Assembly (NCBI GenBank): GCA_019187665.1
Contig: JABARH010000019.1
Coordinates: 1 to 64,000, forward strand
Reading direction: 5' to 3'
Length of the DNA stretch: 64,000 nucleotides
From: Anaerolineales bacterium
Lineage (GTDB): Bacteria; Chloroflexota; Anaerolineae; Anaerolineales; Villigracilaceae
Under the pieces are notes generated by a model that saw nothing but the letters and a program-made list of their open reading frames with translations, did no database searches and was not told where the DNA came from. The translations under genes and the position numbers were made by a program. This document shows positions 8,307-16,768 of the stretch, piece after piece (position 1 is the stretch's first letter; every line of letters begins with the position of its first letter).

Positions 8307-8711
8307 TCAGCCCTGTAAAAGATTCGATTCGATGGTTCGCACAAATTCTTCAGCGGAACGAAGAACATCATCGGCTTGCTCTTCCGTGATGACTTTCGAC
8401 TTCTGGTAATCCCCCGCTTGGCGCATGTCAAAGGCGTGATGGAGAATCCTGCTCATCTCTTTTGCAAAAATCCCCTGACGGACAAACAGTTCATCAAACT
8501 TGGCAAGCACACCTGAATGTTTGCTCGGTTCCACGTCCGCAGTCACAAGCAGGGCGAGCGAGGCATAAAAGACCGCGTAATAGGCGCGGTTGACAATGCT
8601 CTTCGGGCTACCACCGCTTTCCTTGAGCAGTTGCGCGTCACGCAACATTTCTCGCGCAGATTCAAGGCGATATTGGATCAGATCTTTCTTGTATGACTTG
8701 TCCTGCGTCAT
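8307..8711 (-). CDS. HEPN domain protein (probable toxin of a HEPN-MNT pair)
   Basis: A 134-residue all-helical protein. HEPN proteins are usually RNases. In HEPN-MNT modules they are toxins silenced by AMPylation from the neighbouring nucleotidyltransferase. The helix IVNRAYYAVFYASLAL matches the HEPN core of this subfamily (NRAYYAxFxA). The expected RxxxxxH catalytic motif is not obvious at its usual place, although R-rich C-terminal helices are present (assignment of catalytic residues uncertain). The start at 8711 overlaps the MNT stop in an ATGA tetranucleotide, so the two are translationally coupled. An upstream in-frame ATG at 8831 lies inside the MNT gene and is rejected. Confidence 0.85.
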   Translation of the reverse strand: MTQDKSYKKDLIQYRLESAREMLRDAQLLKESGGSPKSIVNRAYYAVFYASLALLVTADVEPSKHSGVLAKFDELFVRQGIFAKEMSRILHHAFDMRQAGDYQKSKVITEEQADDVLRSAEEFVRTIESNLLQG

Positions 8712-9037
8712 ACTGCAATCCCCTCGCGTTTGATATTTTTGTAAAAGGGCAGGAAGGCGTAACGCTTCATCTGCTCTTTGGTGTCGGGAATGGCGGAAAT
8801 GACCCGACCCGCATCGAAACCTACTTCCCAAGCAATATCGGATGCCAGTCTCGTTGTCTTGGCGTCAATGGAAGGGAGAATGACAAGTAGATCAATGTCG
8901 GATTCTTTGGTCGCGTCGCCGCGCGCTTGCGAGCCGAACATAATGACCTTGACGGGCTGTCCCAATTCCTTGGTCAATCGAATGCGAACTTCCTTCGCAA
9001 GTTTGAGGGCGCGGACGCGAGGCTTTAGAGTCTTCAT
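8708..9037 (-). CDS. MNT-type nucleotidyltransferase (antitoxin of the HEPN-MNT pair)
   Basis: A 109-residue minimal nucleotidyltransferase. The motif GSQARGDATKESDIDLLV contains the GSx(10)DxD metal-binding signature of the polymerase-beta fold. Members of this family transfer AMP to a tyrosine of the HEPN partner and so neutralise it. It is transcribed first and followed by the HEPN gene with a 4-nt overlap. The module sits between an SDR remnant and an intact SDR gene, which is consistent with horizontal gain. Confidence 0.88.
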   Translation of the reverse strand: MKTLKPRVRALKLAKEVRIRLTKELGQPVKVIMFGSQARGDATKESDIDLLVILPSIDAKTTRLASDIAWEVGFDAGRVISAIPDTKEQMKRYAFLPFYKNIKREGIAV

Positions 9038-9063
9038 GATTCAATTATAACTTCTTTGACAAG

Positions 9064-9819
9064 CTATTCCGTACTCAGTCTTGCCGTCGCGCCACCGTCC
9101 ACCACCAGCGCCTGACCTGTCATAAATGACGATTGCTCGTTGTCCGCAAGGAAGTAGATGGCGTGGGCGATCTCTTCGGGGCGACCAACCTTGCCGCTGA
9201 CGGTCTTGCGCGCCAGGTTGTCGAGGCGCTCCTGCATGTCGCCGTGACCGACGTGGCCGCGGCCGAGTCCCGCGCGGAGCATGGGCGTGTCCACGGCGCC
9301 GGGCAGGATGGCATTGACGCGGATATTATCGGGGGCGAATTCGATGGACATGGCGCGCGTCAGGGCAAGCATCCCGCCCTTGGAGGCGGCGTAGGCGGCG
9401 ATGTTGGCGGAGGTCTGGATGGCATGCACAGACGAGACGTTGACAATCGCGCCTCCCCCTCTCGCCTTGAGGAACGGATGCGCCAGTTTGACTCCGAGGA
9501 ACACAGAGCGCAGATTGGCCGCCATGACCGCGTCCCACTCCTCCACAGTTGTTTCAACGAGCGGTTTGGCGATCTGCATGGCGGCGTTGTTAACCAGCGC
9601 GTCGAGCGAGTCGGTGAACTGGCGCGCCTTCTCGAAGATGGCCGCGACCTCGTCCGCATGGGAGATGTCGGATTGGATAAAGAGGCCGTTGGATGGGAGA
9701 TCGCCGTCGAAGGGATTCCTGTCCACGCCGATGACGCGCCAGCCCTTTTCGGCGAAGAGAGTCATGGTCGCGCGGCCAATCCCGCCCGCGACGCCGGTGA
9801 TGAGGATTGTTTTTGTCAT
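9064..9819 (-). CDS. Short-chain dehydrogenase/reductase (SDR)
   Basis: A classical SDR of 251 residues and an NAD(P)-dependent oxidoreductase of unknown substrate. The cofactor motif TGVAGGIG is at residues 8-15, followed by NNAAMQ. The catalytic Ser lies in VNVSSVHA and Tyr-Lys in YAASKGG, and the C terminus GQALVVDGG is typical. The start at 9819 gives a canonical N terminus (MTKTILITGVAGGIG). Upstream in-frame codons run through the inverted repeat at 9833-9870 and are rejected. A 3' fragment of a paralogue lies at 8104-8226. Confidence 0.9.
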   Translation of the reverse strand: MTKTILITGVAGGIGRATMTLFAEKGWRVIGVDRNPFDGDLPSNGLFIQSDISHADEVAAIFEKARQFTDSLDALVNNAAMQIAKPLVETTVEEWDAVMAANLRSVFLGVKLAHPFLKARGGGAIVNVSSVHAIQTSANIAAYAASKGGMLALTRAMSIEFAPDNIRVNAILPGAVDTPMLRAGLGRGHVGHGDMQERLDNLARKTVSGKVGRPEEIAHAIYFLADNEQSSFMTGQALVVDGGATARLSTE

Positions 9820-9832
9820 AAGTTCAAAACCT

Positions 9833-9870
9833 TTTTGGACACGGATCACACGGATTTCACGGATTCTTTT
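9833..9870. repeat. Inverted repeat (CACGGAT units), left copy
   Basis: TTTTGGACACGGAT followed by ACACGGAT and TCACGGAT units. The reverse complement lies at 10336-10373. The pair brackets the GxxExxY pseudogene. Confidence 0.75.
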
Positions 9871-10308
9871 ATATGGATTCTTTATGAGGAGGCTTTGTCC
9901 AAGACAAGGAGCCTTTACGGGCATTATCAAAAACGCCGCGACGGAATTTGGCTTCAGGACCGAAGTTGAGCACATAACCAACTTCGATCTCAGTTGCTTT
10001 CAAATAATGGAGAAGTTGTGACATGTGAGCGTCAATAATTTCAGAAACAGATTTGAGTTCGAGCAACACAAGCCCATTCACAATCAGGTCGGCAGTATAA
10101 ACCCCTATGCTTGGCCGTGATAGTAAACGTAGATATCTTTTTGCCTCTCAACAGAAAATCCCATTTCCTTGAGCAATATCTCCAACGCAGATTCGTAAAT
10201 CTTTTCCGAGAACCCGTAACCTAATTCATTGTAAACCTGATAGAACGCGGCAATAATTTTGTCGGTGATTTCTGAGTGTTTTCCATCGAACTTTCCTCTC
10301 GAATTCAT
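9869..10308 (-). pseudogene. GxxExxY protein gene, frameshifted
   Basis: The family is a small putative PD-(D/E)XK-fold nuclease named after its motif. The N-terminal part (10308 to 10105) has GFSEKIY, the GxxExxY motif, and ends at a TAG. The rest continues in another frame from about 10113 (GVYTADLIV, then LVLLELKS, the conserved E-x-K catalytic block) to 9869. A single-base change near 10105-10113 joins them, so this is either a real frameshift or a sequencing error. A ribosome site GGAGG precedes 10308. The gene is bracketed by inverted repeats at 9833-9870 and 10336-10373. Confidence 0.8.
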
Positions 10309-10335
10309 CTTGATCCTCCAATAAACAAAAAAGAA

Positions 10336-10373
10336 TTAAATCCGTGTCATCCGTGAAATCCGTGTCCAAAATT
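10336..10373. repeat. Inverted repeat (ATCCGTG units), right copy
   Basis: ATCCGTGTC, ATCCGTGAA and ATCCGTGTCC followed by AAAA, the reverse complement of the array at 9833-9870. It abuts the stop codon of the 2-hydroxyacid dehydrogenase gene. Confidence 0.75.
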
Positions 10374-11313
10374 ATTCCGCAATCCCAAGGCCTTCCAACA
10401 AATTCCGTATCGTATTCCAATGCACGCGCTCCCACGCGGCGGGACTGGAGTTGGCGTTGTGCGGCGCGAGCATGACGTTGTCCATTTTCATCAGCGGGCT
10501 GTCGTGTGGAAGAGGTTCATGCTCGAACACATCCAGCGCGGCGCCCGCGATCTGAGCGGACTGCAAGGCGGCGATCAGCGCGGGCTCTTCCACAAGCGGC
10601 CCGCGCGCGGTGTTGATCACAACGGCGTTCGGTTTCATCATCGCAAGAGTCTGCGCGTTGATGAGATGATGGCTGGTTGGGTTGAGATCGCAGGCAAGAG
10701 AGATGAAGTCGGAATTCGATAGTAGATATTCGAGGTTCGTCATCTCGATTCCAGATTCGCCGACAAAGACATGGTCAATTTCGATGATGTCCGTGCCGAG
10801 GACTTTCATGCCGAAGGCTTTGGCGCGGCGGGTCACGGCTTTGCCGATGTTTCCCACGCCGATCACGCCGAGAGTACATTCGCCGAGAGTCCGGCCGGGG
10901 ATTTTTTCCCACTCGCCGCGCTTCATGGCCGCGTCCATCCACGGCTGGCGGCGGACAAAAGCCAGCATGTAGGCGAGGACGCTGTCCGCGACGGGGGTGG
11001 TAAAGGCGTTGGGTGTGCGCGCCACCCTCACGTTCAGGCGCGACGCGGCGGCGCTGTCAATCGAGTCGATTCCCGTCCCCCATTTCGAGATCACTTTTAA
11101 TCGCGGGGCGCAGGCTTCGAGCACGCGCGCCGTGTAACGGTCGTCGCCGCAGAGCGCGCCATCGAACTGCCCGGCGTATTTCAGCAGGTCGGTTTCCTCC
11201 ATGCGTTCGCGCACGTCGGGGACGATTAATTCGATCCTGTATTTTTCGAATGTGGGTTGGAAGCGATTCAAAAACGGGATCATGTAGGGGGCGGTGATCA
11301 GAACGATGGGCAT
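10372..11313 (-). CDS. D-isomer-specific 2-hydroxyacid dehydrogenase (phosphoglycerate dehydrogenase-like)
   Basis: An NAD-dependent dehydrogenase of 313 residues. The Rossmann motif is GVIGVGNIGKAV (about 148-159). NTARGPLVEE follows, and the catalytic His is in LAPHNANSS; conserved Arg and Glu residues are in the expected order. It lacks the ACT or ASB domains of full-length SerA, so the substrate is open. The neighbouring sugar and cytidylyltransferase genes suggest it may serve surface-sugar metabolism (inference). It is the last gene of a minus-strand run that starts at about 14087. Confidence 0.88.
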   Translation of the reverse strand: MPIVLITAPYMIPFLNRFQPTFEKYRIELIVPDVRERMEETDLLKYAGQFDGALCGDDRYTARVLEACAPRLKVISKWGTGIDSIDSAAASRLNVRVARTPNAFTTPVADSVLAYMLAFVRRQPWMDAAMKRGEWEKIPGRTLGECTLGVIGVGNIGKAVTRRAKAFGMKVLGTDIIEIDHVFVGESGIEMTNLEYLLSNSDFISLACDLNPTSHHLINAQTLAMMKPNAVVINTARGPLVEEPALIAALQSAQIAGAALDVFEHEPLPHDSPLMKMDNVMLAPHNANSSPAAWERVHWNTIRNLLEGLGIAE

Positions 11314-11331
11314 GGGCGGTTCCTGTCTGGT

Positions 11332-13431
11332 TTATTGTCCGCAATACCATTGCATGGCCGAGGCGGCCATGTCGGGAGTCAGCATTTTTTGATCTGCCAT
11401 CCTGGTCAAAATTGCGCAGGCCTGTTGTTCGAGGAACGGCTCCGCGCCGAAGATGGAGGAGAGTTGTTTTAAGTCTTTGCCGCGGCCGAGGATCGCGTAG
11501 GCCTGCATGAACGGGATCCATTCCACGCTGTCGTTGGGATAGAAGCCGCGCTCCAGCGCGCTATCGCCCAGTGAGGCGACCAGCGCCCATTCGCCGCGTT
11601 GACGCGCCAGCGCGGCCTGCTGATAGTACCAGCACCAGTCGTGTTCGGGTTCCGCGCCGAAGACGAACTCATTCATGGGTGGGTGACTGCCTCCCGCGTT
11701 CACGTTTTGAATCTTCGAGGCGGACGCGGCCAGCAGGATGCGCGGGTCGTCGCGCGCGGAGAGTTCGGGCTGCGCGCCGTCGAGGACGCGCACGCAGGCG
11801 CCGGGCGCGGGTTGTGTGATGATCAGCGTGTTGCCATAATCCAGTGTGACGTGGATGTTGCGGCGGTCGGGTTCATCTGCGCCTTTGCCGCTCAGGATGC
11901 GCGTTAAATTTTCTGGGGTGAGCAGGACGCCGCCGATCGGCGCTTCGATCGGGTCGCTGGCCTGCGGTTCAGGATGGTAGATCAGGTTGGCCGCGCCCCA
12001 GATGAAGTAGTCCTCCTGCAGCGGCGCGGGATAGAAGAGCGCGAGGGTCGCGCCTTCGCGCAGATTCGGCGCGCGCCACGATACCTGCCACCAAAATTGG
12101 CGCATGGTCTGCGTGTCGCGCGCGTAGGCCGCGCCGTTGGCGAAATGCGTCAGCACGGAGGCGGCGATCAGCAGTCCCGCGAGCGTGAGGCGCAGGCGCG
12201 TGGAGGCGAGATATTCCAGGGCCGCGGCCACAAACATTGCCGCGCCGACGGAACTGGCCAGCGTGTAACGCGAGAGCGAGAAAAATTCCACGTGGCGGTT
12301 GACGAGGATGACGGGGATCAGTCCCGCGGCCGCGCTGACAAGGCCGACCCAGAGCAACTCCGCGCGGTCGTCTTTGGGAATCCCGGTTTCAGATTTTGCA
12401 AGGATGATAATTGTTCCAACCGCGACCGCGCCGGCCAGCGCGAATCCGATCCACGTTTCGGAGAGGCGCAAATTGAAAGCGAGGTGATAGAGCGGCGTTC
12501 CCCAGGCGAGGAAAATAACATTGACAATATCTTGCATGAAACGCGCCAGCCACCACAGGCCGGTGGTGGGGGAGGAAAATAATAAACCGAGTTGCAAACC
12601 CGCGTCGGTTGCATTGCGCTCGCTGGTAAAAAAGAACAGGCGCCAGACGAGGAAGGTGAGCGGGGCGAGAAGGAAGGGGATGGACGCGAGCAGGATGGGT
12701 TTGATGGATGATACGAGATGCGGGATACGGGATACGAGGTGCGGGGTACGCGTTCCCTGTGTACCTGTATACGTGTCTACGTGTGTCCGTGTGTCCGTAT
12801 CCATCTTCCTCCTCGTCACAAGATAGACGCATGCCAACCGCAATACTTCGAGTCCGATGTAGTATTCAATCAGACCGAGATAGAGCCATGTCAGGAGGAA
12901 GGACAGAATGATGGAAACAATTTTGAGCGCGCGTCGCGGCGTTTGCAACGCGGTGACGGTCAGCGCGAGGGAGGCAGTCGCGGCGCAGAGGGCGATGATC
13001 TGCGCCTGGTAGTCAACTGGGTTGGGTTGGGAGAGGAAGCCGGGGTAGAGCAGGAAGAGGAGGGCGGTTAGTAAATGGCTGACTGTCGGTTGGCGCTTCT
13101 CGCGATTGCGGGCAGGCCATAGTTGATTCAATAGCCAGAGTAAACTGACCGCGCTCAGGAAGCGGAACGCGTACAGGGTGAGGTGATAAGGCAGGGGATC
13201 ATCGCCGAAGAGGCTGTATTCCGGCGCGAGGATCAGGGCGCGCAGGGGACGGTCGCGGTCGAAGGCTGGGGCAAAATAGTCCGGACCGCGCACGTGCGCG
13301 CCGTAGACGAGATACCAGTCGTCGTTGGAGAATCCGATCTGCGGGACGAAGGGCAGGTAGGTCAGGGCTGAGGCGAGGAAAAGGATCAGCAGGGGCAGCC
13401 AACTGCGGGCGGAGAAAGAACGGGTTGTCAT
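11332..13431 (-). CDS. Large membrane protein, GT-C glycosyltransferase-like
   Basis: 699 residues with about 12 hydrophobic segments in the first 450 residues and a soluble C-terminal part. An Asp-Asp pair right after the first membrane helix (GFSNDDWYLVYG) and a second acidic loop resemble the GT-C fold that uses polyprenyl-phosphate sugars. The exact family is not recognised. Residues about 210-243, in a loop between membrane helices, are encoded by a mixed 7/8-mer array (12704-12802) and read Thr/His/Val-rich. The start overlaps the stop of the cytidylyltransferase gene by 4 nt (ATGA), so the two are co-translated. Confidence 0.7.
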   Translation of the reverse strand: MTTRSFSARSWLPLLILFLASALTYLPFVPQIGFSNDDWYLVYGAHVRGPDYFAPAFDRDRPLRALILAPEYSLFGDDPLPYHLTLYAFRFLSAVSLLWLLNQLWPARNREKRQPTVSHLLTALLFLLYPGFLSQPNPVDYQAQIIALCAATASLALTVTALQTPRRALKIVSIILSFLLTWLYLGLIEYYIGLEVLRLACVYLVTRRKMDTDTRTHVDTYTGTQGTRTPHLVSRIPHLVSSIKPILLASIPFLLAPLTFLVWRLFFFTSERNATDAGLQLGLLFSSPTTGLWWLARFMQDIVNVIFLAWGTPLYHLAFNLRLSETWIGFALAGAVAVGTIIILAKSETGIPKDDRAELLWVGLVSAAAGLIPVILVNRHVEFFSLSRYTLASSVGAAMFVAAALEYLASTRLRLTLAGLLIAASVLTHFANGAAYARDTQTMRQFWWQVSWRAPNLREGATLALFYPAPLQEDYFIWGAANLIYHPEPQASDPIEAPIGGVLLTPENLTRILSGKGADEPDRRNIHVTLDYGNTLIITQPAPGACVRVLDGAQPELSARDDPRILLAASASKIQNVNAGGSHPPMNEFVFGAEPEHDWCWYYQQAALARQRGEWALVASLGDSALERGFYPNDSVEWIPFMQAYAILGRGKDLKQLSSIFGAEPFLEQQACAILTRMADQKMLTPDMAASAMQWYCGQ
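12704..12802. repeat. In-frame mixed 7/8-mer array
   Basis: Units of the GGATACG type, then octamers of the TACGTGTC / TCCGTGTG type, inside the GT-C-like gene. The GATACGT unit recurs at 32711-32796 and 33862-34150, and the octamers at 31870-31952. Confidence 0.75.
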
Positions 13432-14087
13432 GTCCGCCTCATTAAAAAATCGCAGATGGCGAAATCGAGTTCCTCGTCTATGTCCCAGGCTTCGTTGGCG
13501 TTGATCTCGAACATCAGAGGTCTGTCGCCGATGCGGTGATGGTTTTGGATCAGGTTCTTGCGTGTGAACAAATAGAGGCAGGAATTTTCCTCGTAGAGCG
13601 GGGGCAGGTCCTGTGTCTGGATCAATTCACGCGGGTTGTGGTTGAGGGCGCGGCCGTCTTCGTCATAGAGGCGGGTTTGCAGGCGCGTGACCGAGAAGAG
13701 CGAATCGTACTTTGGATACCCCTCGAAAAAAGTTTGAATGCCGCGCGAAATGGTTTCGGCTTTCAACAATGGATTGGTGCTGTGCGTCTGCAAATAAAAA
13801 TCGGCTTCGACCTGCGCGGTGTCGTGGAGCAGGATGTCGTTCATGGGGACATCGTCGGCGCGGAGATGCTCGGGACGTTCGATGATTTTCACTTGTGGGA
13901 AGTGCGCGCGCAGACTCTCGATGATCGGCGCGGAGTCGGTGTCCACGATCACGGTTTGAATCTGCGGGACGACAAGGAGCGTCTCGAGGATGTGATGGAA
14001 GAGAGGTCTGCCCGCCAGTGGGCGGTAGTTTTTGCCCGGCACGCGCTGGCTGTGGTGGCGCATGGGAACAAGGGCGGCGAGTTTCAT
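13428..14087 (-). CDS. Acylneuraminate cytidylyltransferase-like (NeuA/KdsB-fold) protein
   Basis: 219 residues. Such enzymes activate nonulosonic or related acid sugars as CMP-sugars for surface glycans. The N terminus LVPMRHHSQRVPGKNYRPLAGRPL is the nucleotide-binding loop of the family (R-x-x-S-x-R-x-P-x-K-N). ERPEHLRADDVPMND and FYLQTHSTNPLL are further conserved blocks. The start has no Shine-Dalgarno sequence. TATAAT at 14100-14095 (minus) ends 7 nt before ATG, suggesting a leaderless transcript. It is the first gene of a unit with the GT-C-like protein. Confidence 0.85.
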   Translation of the reverse strand: MKLAALVPMRHHSQRVPGKNYRPLAGRPLFHHILETLLVVPQIQTVIVDTDSAPIIESLRAHFPQVKIIERPEHLRADDVPMNDILLHDTAQVEADFYLQTHSTNPLLKAETISRGIQTFFEGYPKYDSLFSVTRLQTRLYDEDGRALNHNPRELIQTQDLPPLYEENSCLYLFTRKNLIQNHHRIGDRPLMFEINANEAWDIDEELDFAICDFLMRRT

Positions 14088-14094
14088 GTAGGAG

Positions 14095-14100
14095 ATTATA
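14095..14100 (-). promoter_or_regulatory. -10 box 7 nt before the cytidylyltransferase start
   Basis: TATAAT on the minus strand with a 7-nt spacer to ATG (14087). One of a set of closely spaced -10/start pairs. Confidence 0.6.
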
Positions 14101-14119
14101 CAGGATTCAGAAATCTTTG

Positions 14120-15598
14120 CTACGGACAGGTATTCTGCATGATCTCGAAATCGTATCGCTTGGGGGGGTTGGAAAAATAACTGACATCTTCGAGCAGGGG
14201 ATAATCGGTTTCAAAATAGGAGTTGAATACGACGCGAAAACTGTTGACCGGCGAGATGCCGGGATAAAGGTTGCCGGCGCCCCGCGGAAGGAAGTAGGCG
14301 TTCAAGATCTTCATGCGGTCGGCAGGGTGGCGCGGCGAGGGGCCGTGATCTCCTTGCAGGAGGATGACCGGTGGGATGGTTGATTTTCGGATCAGGGTTT
14401 CCAGCCCGGGCAGGATCGCATCGCTGATGAACTCGGCCATGTTGGCGTATCCCTCGCGGCTGTCCACTTGGTCCGGGGGAATCGGATTCCCAGCGCGGTC
14501 GAACACAGGAGGATCGTGCGGCGCAATGATGTGGATGAAGACAAATTTCGGGCCGGGCATTTCGGCGAGCGAATCAAAACTGTCCAACACGAGGCGGGTG
14601 CGACTGCGAAAGTTCTCGCCGTGCAGGTCATCGAGATTGACTACTCCTCTGTCGTCGAGCACGCGCGCGAGCGTAGAGAACAGAACGACCGCCTCGAATT
14701 CGGTGACCGAGTTTCGCGGCGGCGAGAGGAATACGTCCGCGTCGCGCCATTCGGCCCAGTAGAATCCGCTGGCAAAGGCGACGGTCTTGTATCCGGCCGC
14801 GCCCAGGCTTCTGCGAGCCGCGTTGTGATCGAGCAATTTGTAGAGGTTGATCAAGTCGGTCTCATCGGGTGAAAACGCGTCGCCCAAATGCTGGGCGTAT
14901 TCCATGTTAAGCGCGGACGTTAGCGATAGGCCCGTGCCTGCGTAATTGCTCTGACTGCAATCCGCCACGTAAAATCCCATGCCGCGCAGAGACTCGATGA
15001 AGCCGCTGTTATCGTAGCCGTAAGGAAGGATCGCATCCGTGCGGCCATAGCCGTCAAGGATAATATAGTAAATATCCGGCGATGACGGCGTGATGTGAAT
15101 CGAGGCGGCCGTGTCCACACCGGCTTCGAAGGGCAGGCTGTTTGCGACGATATATCGGATCGTTTGCAAGGTTGGAAATAGAAGCAGGATGATCGCTATC
15201 AGGTTCATGCCAACAATGCTGTCTTGACTGACCCGCTTTCCTGTCCCGGCCGCGATGCGCGTCAGGATCAGGACGGCAAGCAGGATCCAGACCCCGGCCA
15301 GAATCTCCACGCGCGCCCGAATCCGCATGGCGATCAACAAACTCCAGATGAGACCGTATGAAAAGAACATCGCCAGCAACACGGATGTCATCAACGCAGA
15401 CCGTTGCCAGTCGCGCGTCCACCCATGAAATGACGCCATCAAAACGCATGTTGCCAAAAGCGAAATCAAAAGCGGCCGGAGAAATTCCCCCGGCGGCACG
15501 CCGTGAATATTATTTGCATAAATCCTAAAGATGAAATAGGCACCGAACAAATATGAATATACGGGGGATAAAAATAAATGTTCAACTCGTTTTTTCAT
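14120..15598 (-). CDS. Membrane-anchored alkaline phosphatase/sulfatase superfamily protein
   Basis: About 492 residues. Five or six N-terminal membrane helices (to about 200) are followed by an extracytoplasmic sulfatase-fold domain that begins PDIYYIILDGYGRTD. This resembles LTA-synthase or phosphoethanolamine-transferase topology, in which a membrane anchor carries a metal-dependent phospho- or sulfo-transferase. The presumptive nucleophile region is NYAGTGLSLTSALN, with Thr/Ser and no FGly-type Cys, so a sulfatase with formylglycine is unlikely. Metal ligands are probably in VFIHIIAPHDP and LQGDHGPS. The start at 15598 (MKKRVEHLF) is preferred; in-frame codons extend to 15706. Neighbours suggest polymer or envelope glycan modification. 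Confidence 0.75.
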   Translation of the reverse strand: MKKRVEHLFLSPVYSYLFGAYFIFRIYANNIHGVPPGEFLRPLLISLLATCVLMASFHGWTRDWQRSALMTSVLLAMFFSYGLIWSLLIAMRIRARVEILAGVWILLAVLILTRIAAGTGKRVSQDSIVGMNLIAIILLLFPTLQTIRYIVANSLPFEAGVDTAASIHITPSSPDIYYIILDGYGRTDAILPYGYDNSGFIESLRGMGFYVADCSQSNYAGTGLSLTSALNMEYAQHLGDAFSPDETDLINLYKLLDHNAARRSLGAAGYKTVAFASGFYWAEWRDADVFLSPPRNSVTEFEAVVLFSTLARVLDDRGVVNLDDLHGENFRSRTRLVLDSFDSLAEMPGPKFVFIHIIAPHDPPVFDRAGNPIPPDQVDSREGYANMAEFISDAILPGLETLIRKSTIPPVILLQGDHGPSPRHPADRMKILNAYFLPRGAGNLYPGISPVNSFRVVFNSYFETDYPLLEDVSYFSNPPKRYDFEIMQNTCP

Positions 15599-15754
15599 CT
15601 GTATTGATTCACCTTGTTCAAGAATAGATTTGCTCTTCCCGGTTTTCCAGATCCGCATAAACACTAGCGGCAGGGGAGAATACCAACAAGCTTGATCAAC
15701 CAGCAAAAATTTGGAAACGTGCCCGTCCGTGTCGCGGCATCGTTAAAAAAGGTT

Positions 15755-16696
15755 TTATTTTTTAAAGTTATTGTATCGAATCGGCTCGACATCCCTCTGC
15801 GTCCCCTCTTTTTTCTTTCGCTCCCGCGCGTAATAAAATATCTCGCGCAACTGCGGCGTGACCGAACTCGTCTCGCGGTGTCCGTGACGCGTGCCGTTAA
15901 ATTGCATGTAGCGGAACCAGAAGATCGAAGCGATGTTCTTCCACAACACGCCTTCGCGCGCGGCGTGATACAGGTCGCTGAGAATATTCACGAACGTCAG
16001 CCGTAAAAAATCATAGACGCTGAAATGCGCCTCGGGATGGATGCGGCGGAACGCCATGGCTTCGCGGCGATAGCGGTTGAACACGCCGCGCGGCGTCTCG
16101 TTGTGGATGTGGATGATCTCCGCCTCCGCCACATAGGCGATCGCGCCGCCCTGCTCCTTTGCCCACCGCGCCCATTCCAAATCTTCGAGTCCTGTGAGTG
16201 TCTCGTCGTAGCCGCGCTTCTCCCACCAGCTTTTTCGTATGGCGGCATTCGCGTTATTGCAAAACGCCGTCGCTTGATTCAATTGGCTTGTCTCGGGATA
16301 CCATTGATGAAAAATTTGTTGTTCCGAAAATTTCGCCGTTGCGGGTCCGCGCTGTTTGCCGTAGGTCAACGCGACCTGTGGATCCTCAAACGGATGCAGT
16401 AACGTCTCCAGCCAATCGGGATAAACGGGATAGACGTGCGCGCTGGCGATGACGATCAGTTCTCGCGTCGCTGCGCGGACCCCAAAGTTGAGCGACCGTC
16501 CGAAGGTGAATTCTTCGGGCTGAATCCTCACGAGCCTCGCCCCAAACGATTCGGCGATGGAAACGGTCGCGTCGGTGGAACCCGAGTCGACGAGGATGAT
16601 CTCCACGTCGGTCACGCCCTGCTGTTTGATTCCCTCCAGCAACCGACCGATATGTTGCTCTTCGTTATATGCGCGGATGATGAGGGAGCAGTTCAT
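15755..16696 (-). CDS. Family 2 glycosyltransferase
   Basis: 313 residues, GT-A fold. The N terminus SLIIRAYNEEQHIGRLLEG and IILVDSGSTDATV form the nucleotide-sugar site. A later Asp-containing segment (LEDLEWARWAKEQGG) is the ED-x(n)-W region typical of rhamnosyl- and galactosyl-transferases that build O-antigen-like chains. No membrane helix is seen. It is cytosolic and probably works with the polysaccharide genes on both sides of this region. Acceptor and donor cannot be read from sequence. Confidence 0.88.
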   Translation of the reverse strand: MNCSLIIRAYNEEQHIGRLLEGIKQQGVTDVEIILVDSGSTDATVSIAESFGARLVRIQPEEFTFGRSLNFGVRAATRELIVIASAHVYPVYPDWLETLLHPFEDPQVALTYGKQRGPATAKFSEQQIFHQWYPETSQLNQATAFCNNANAAIRKSWWEKRGYDETLTGLEDLEWARWAKEQGGAIAYVAEAEIIHIHNETPRGVFNRYRREAMAFRRIHPEAHFSVYDFLRLTFVNILSDLYHAAREGVLWKNIASIFWFRYMQFNGTRHGHRETSSVTPQLREIFYYARERKKKEGTQRDVEPIRYNNFKK

Positions 16697-16768
16697 AATC
16701 TAGAATGTAGGCACGTAGGCGCGTCTGTCCCGGTTTTCAGGAGACGCCGACGCTTTGGCCCTCTACGT

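Noticed and set aside
8104..9190. Simple target-site duplication by insertion of HEPN-MNT
   Set aside because: The two SDR tails differ at about 10% of positions, too much for a recent duplication.
10705..10745. TTCGATA-type array inside the 2-hydroxyacid dehydrogenase gene
   Set aside because: Only two loose units, and the encoded LEYLLSNSDFISL aligns with the normal family sequence.
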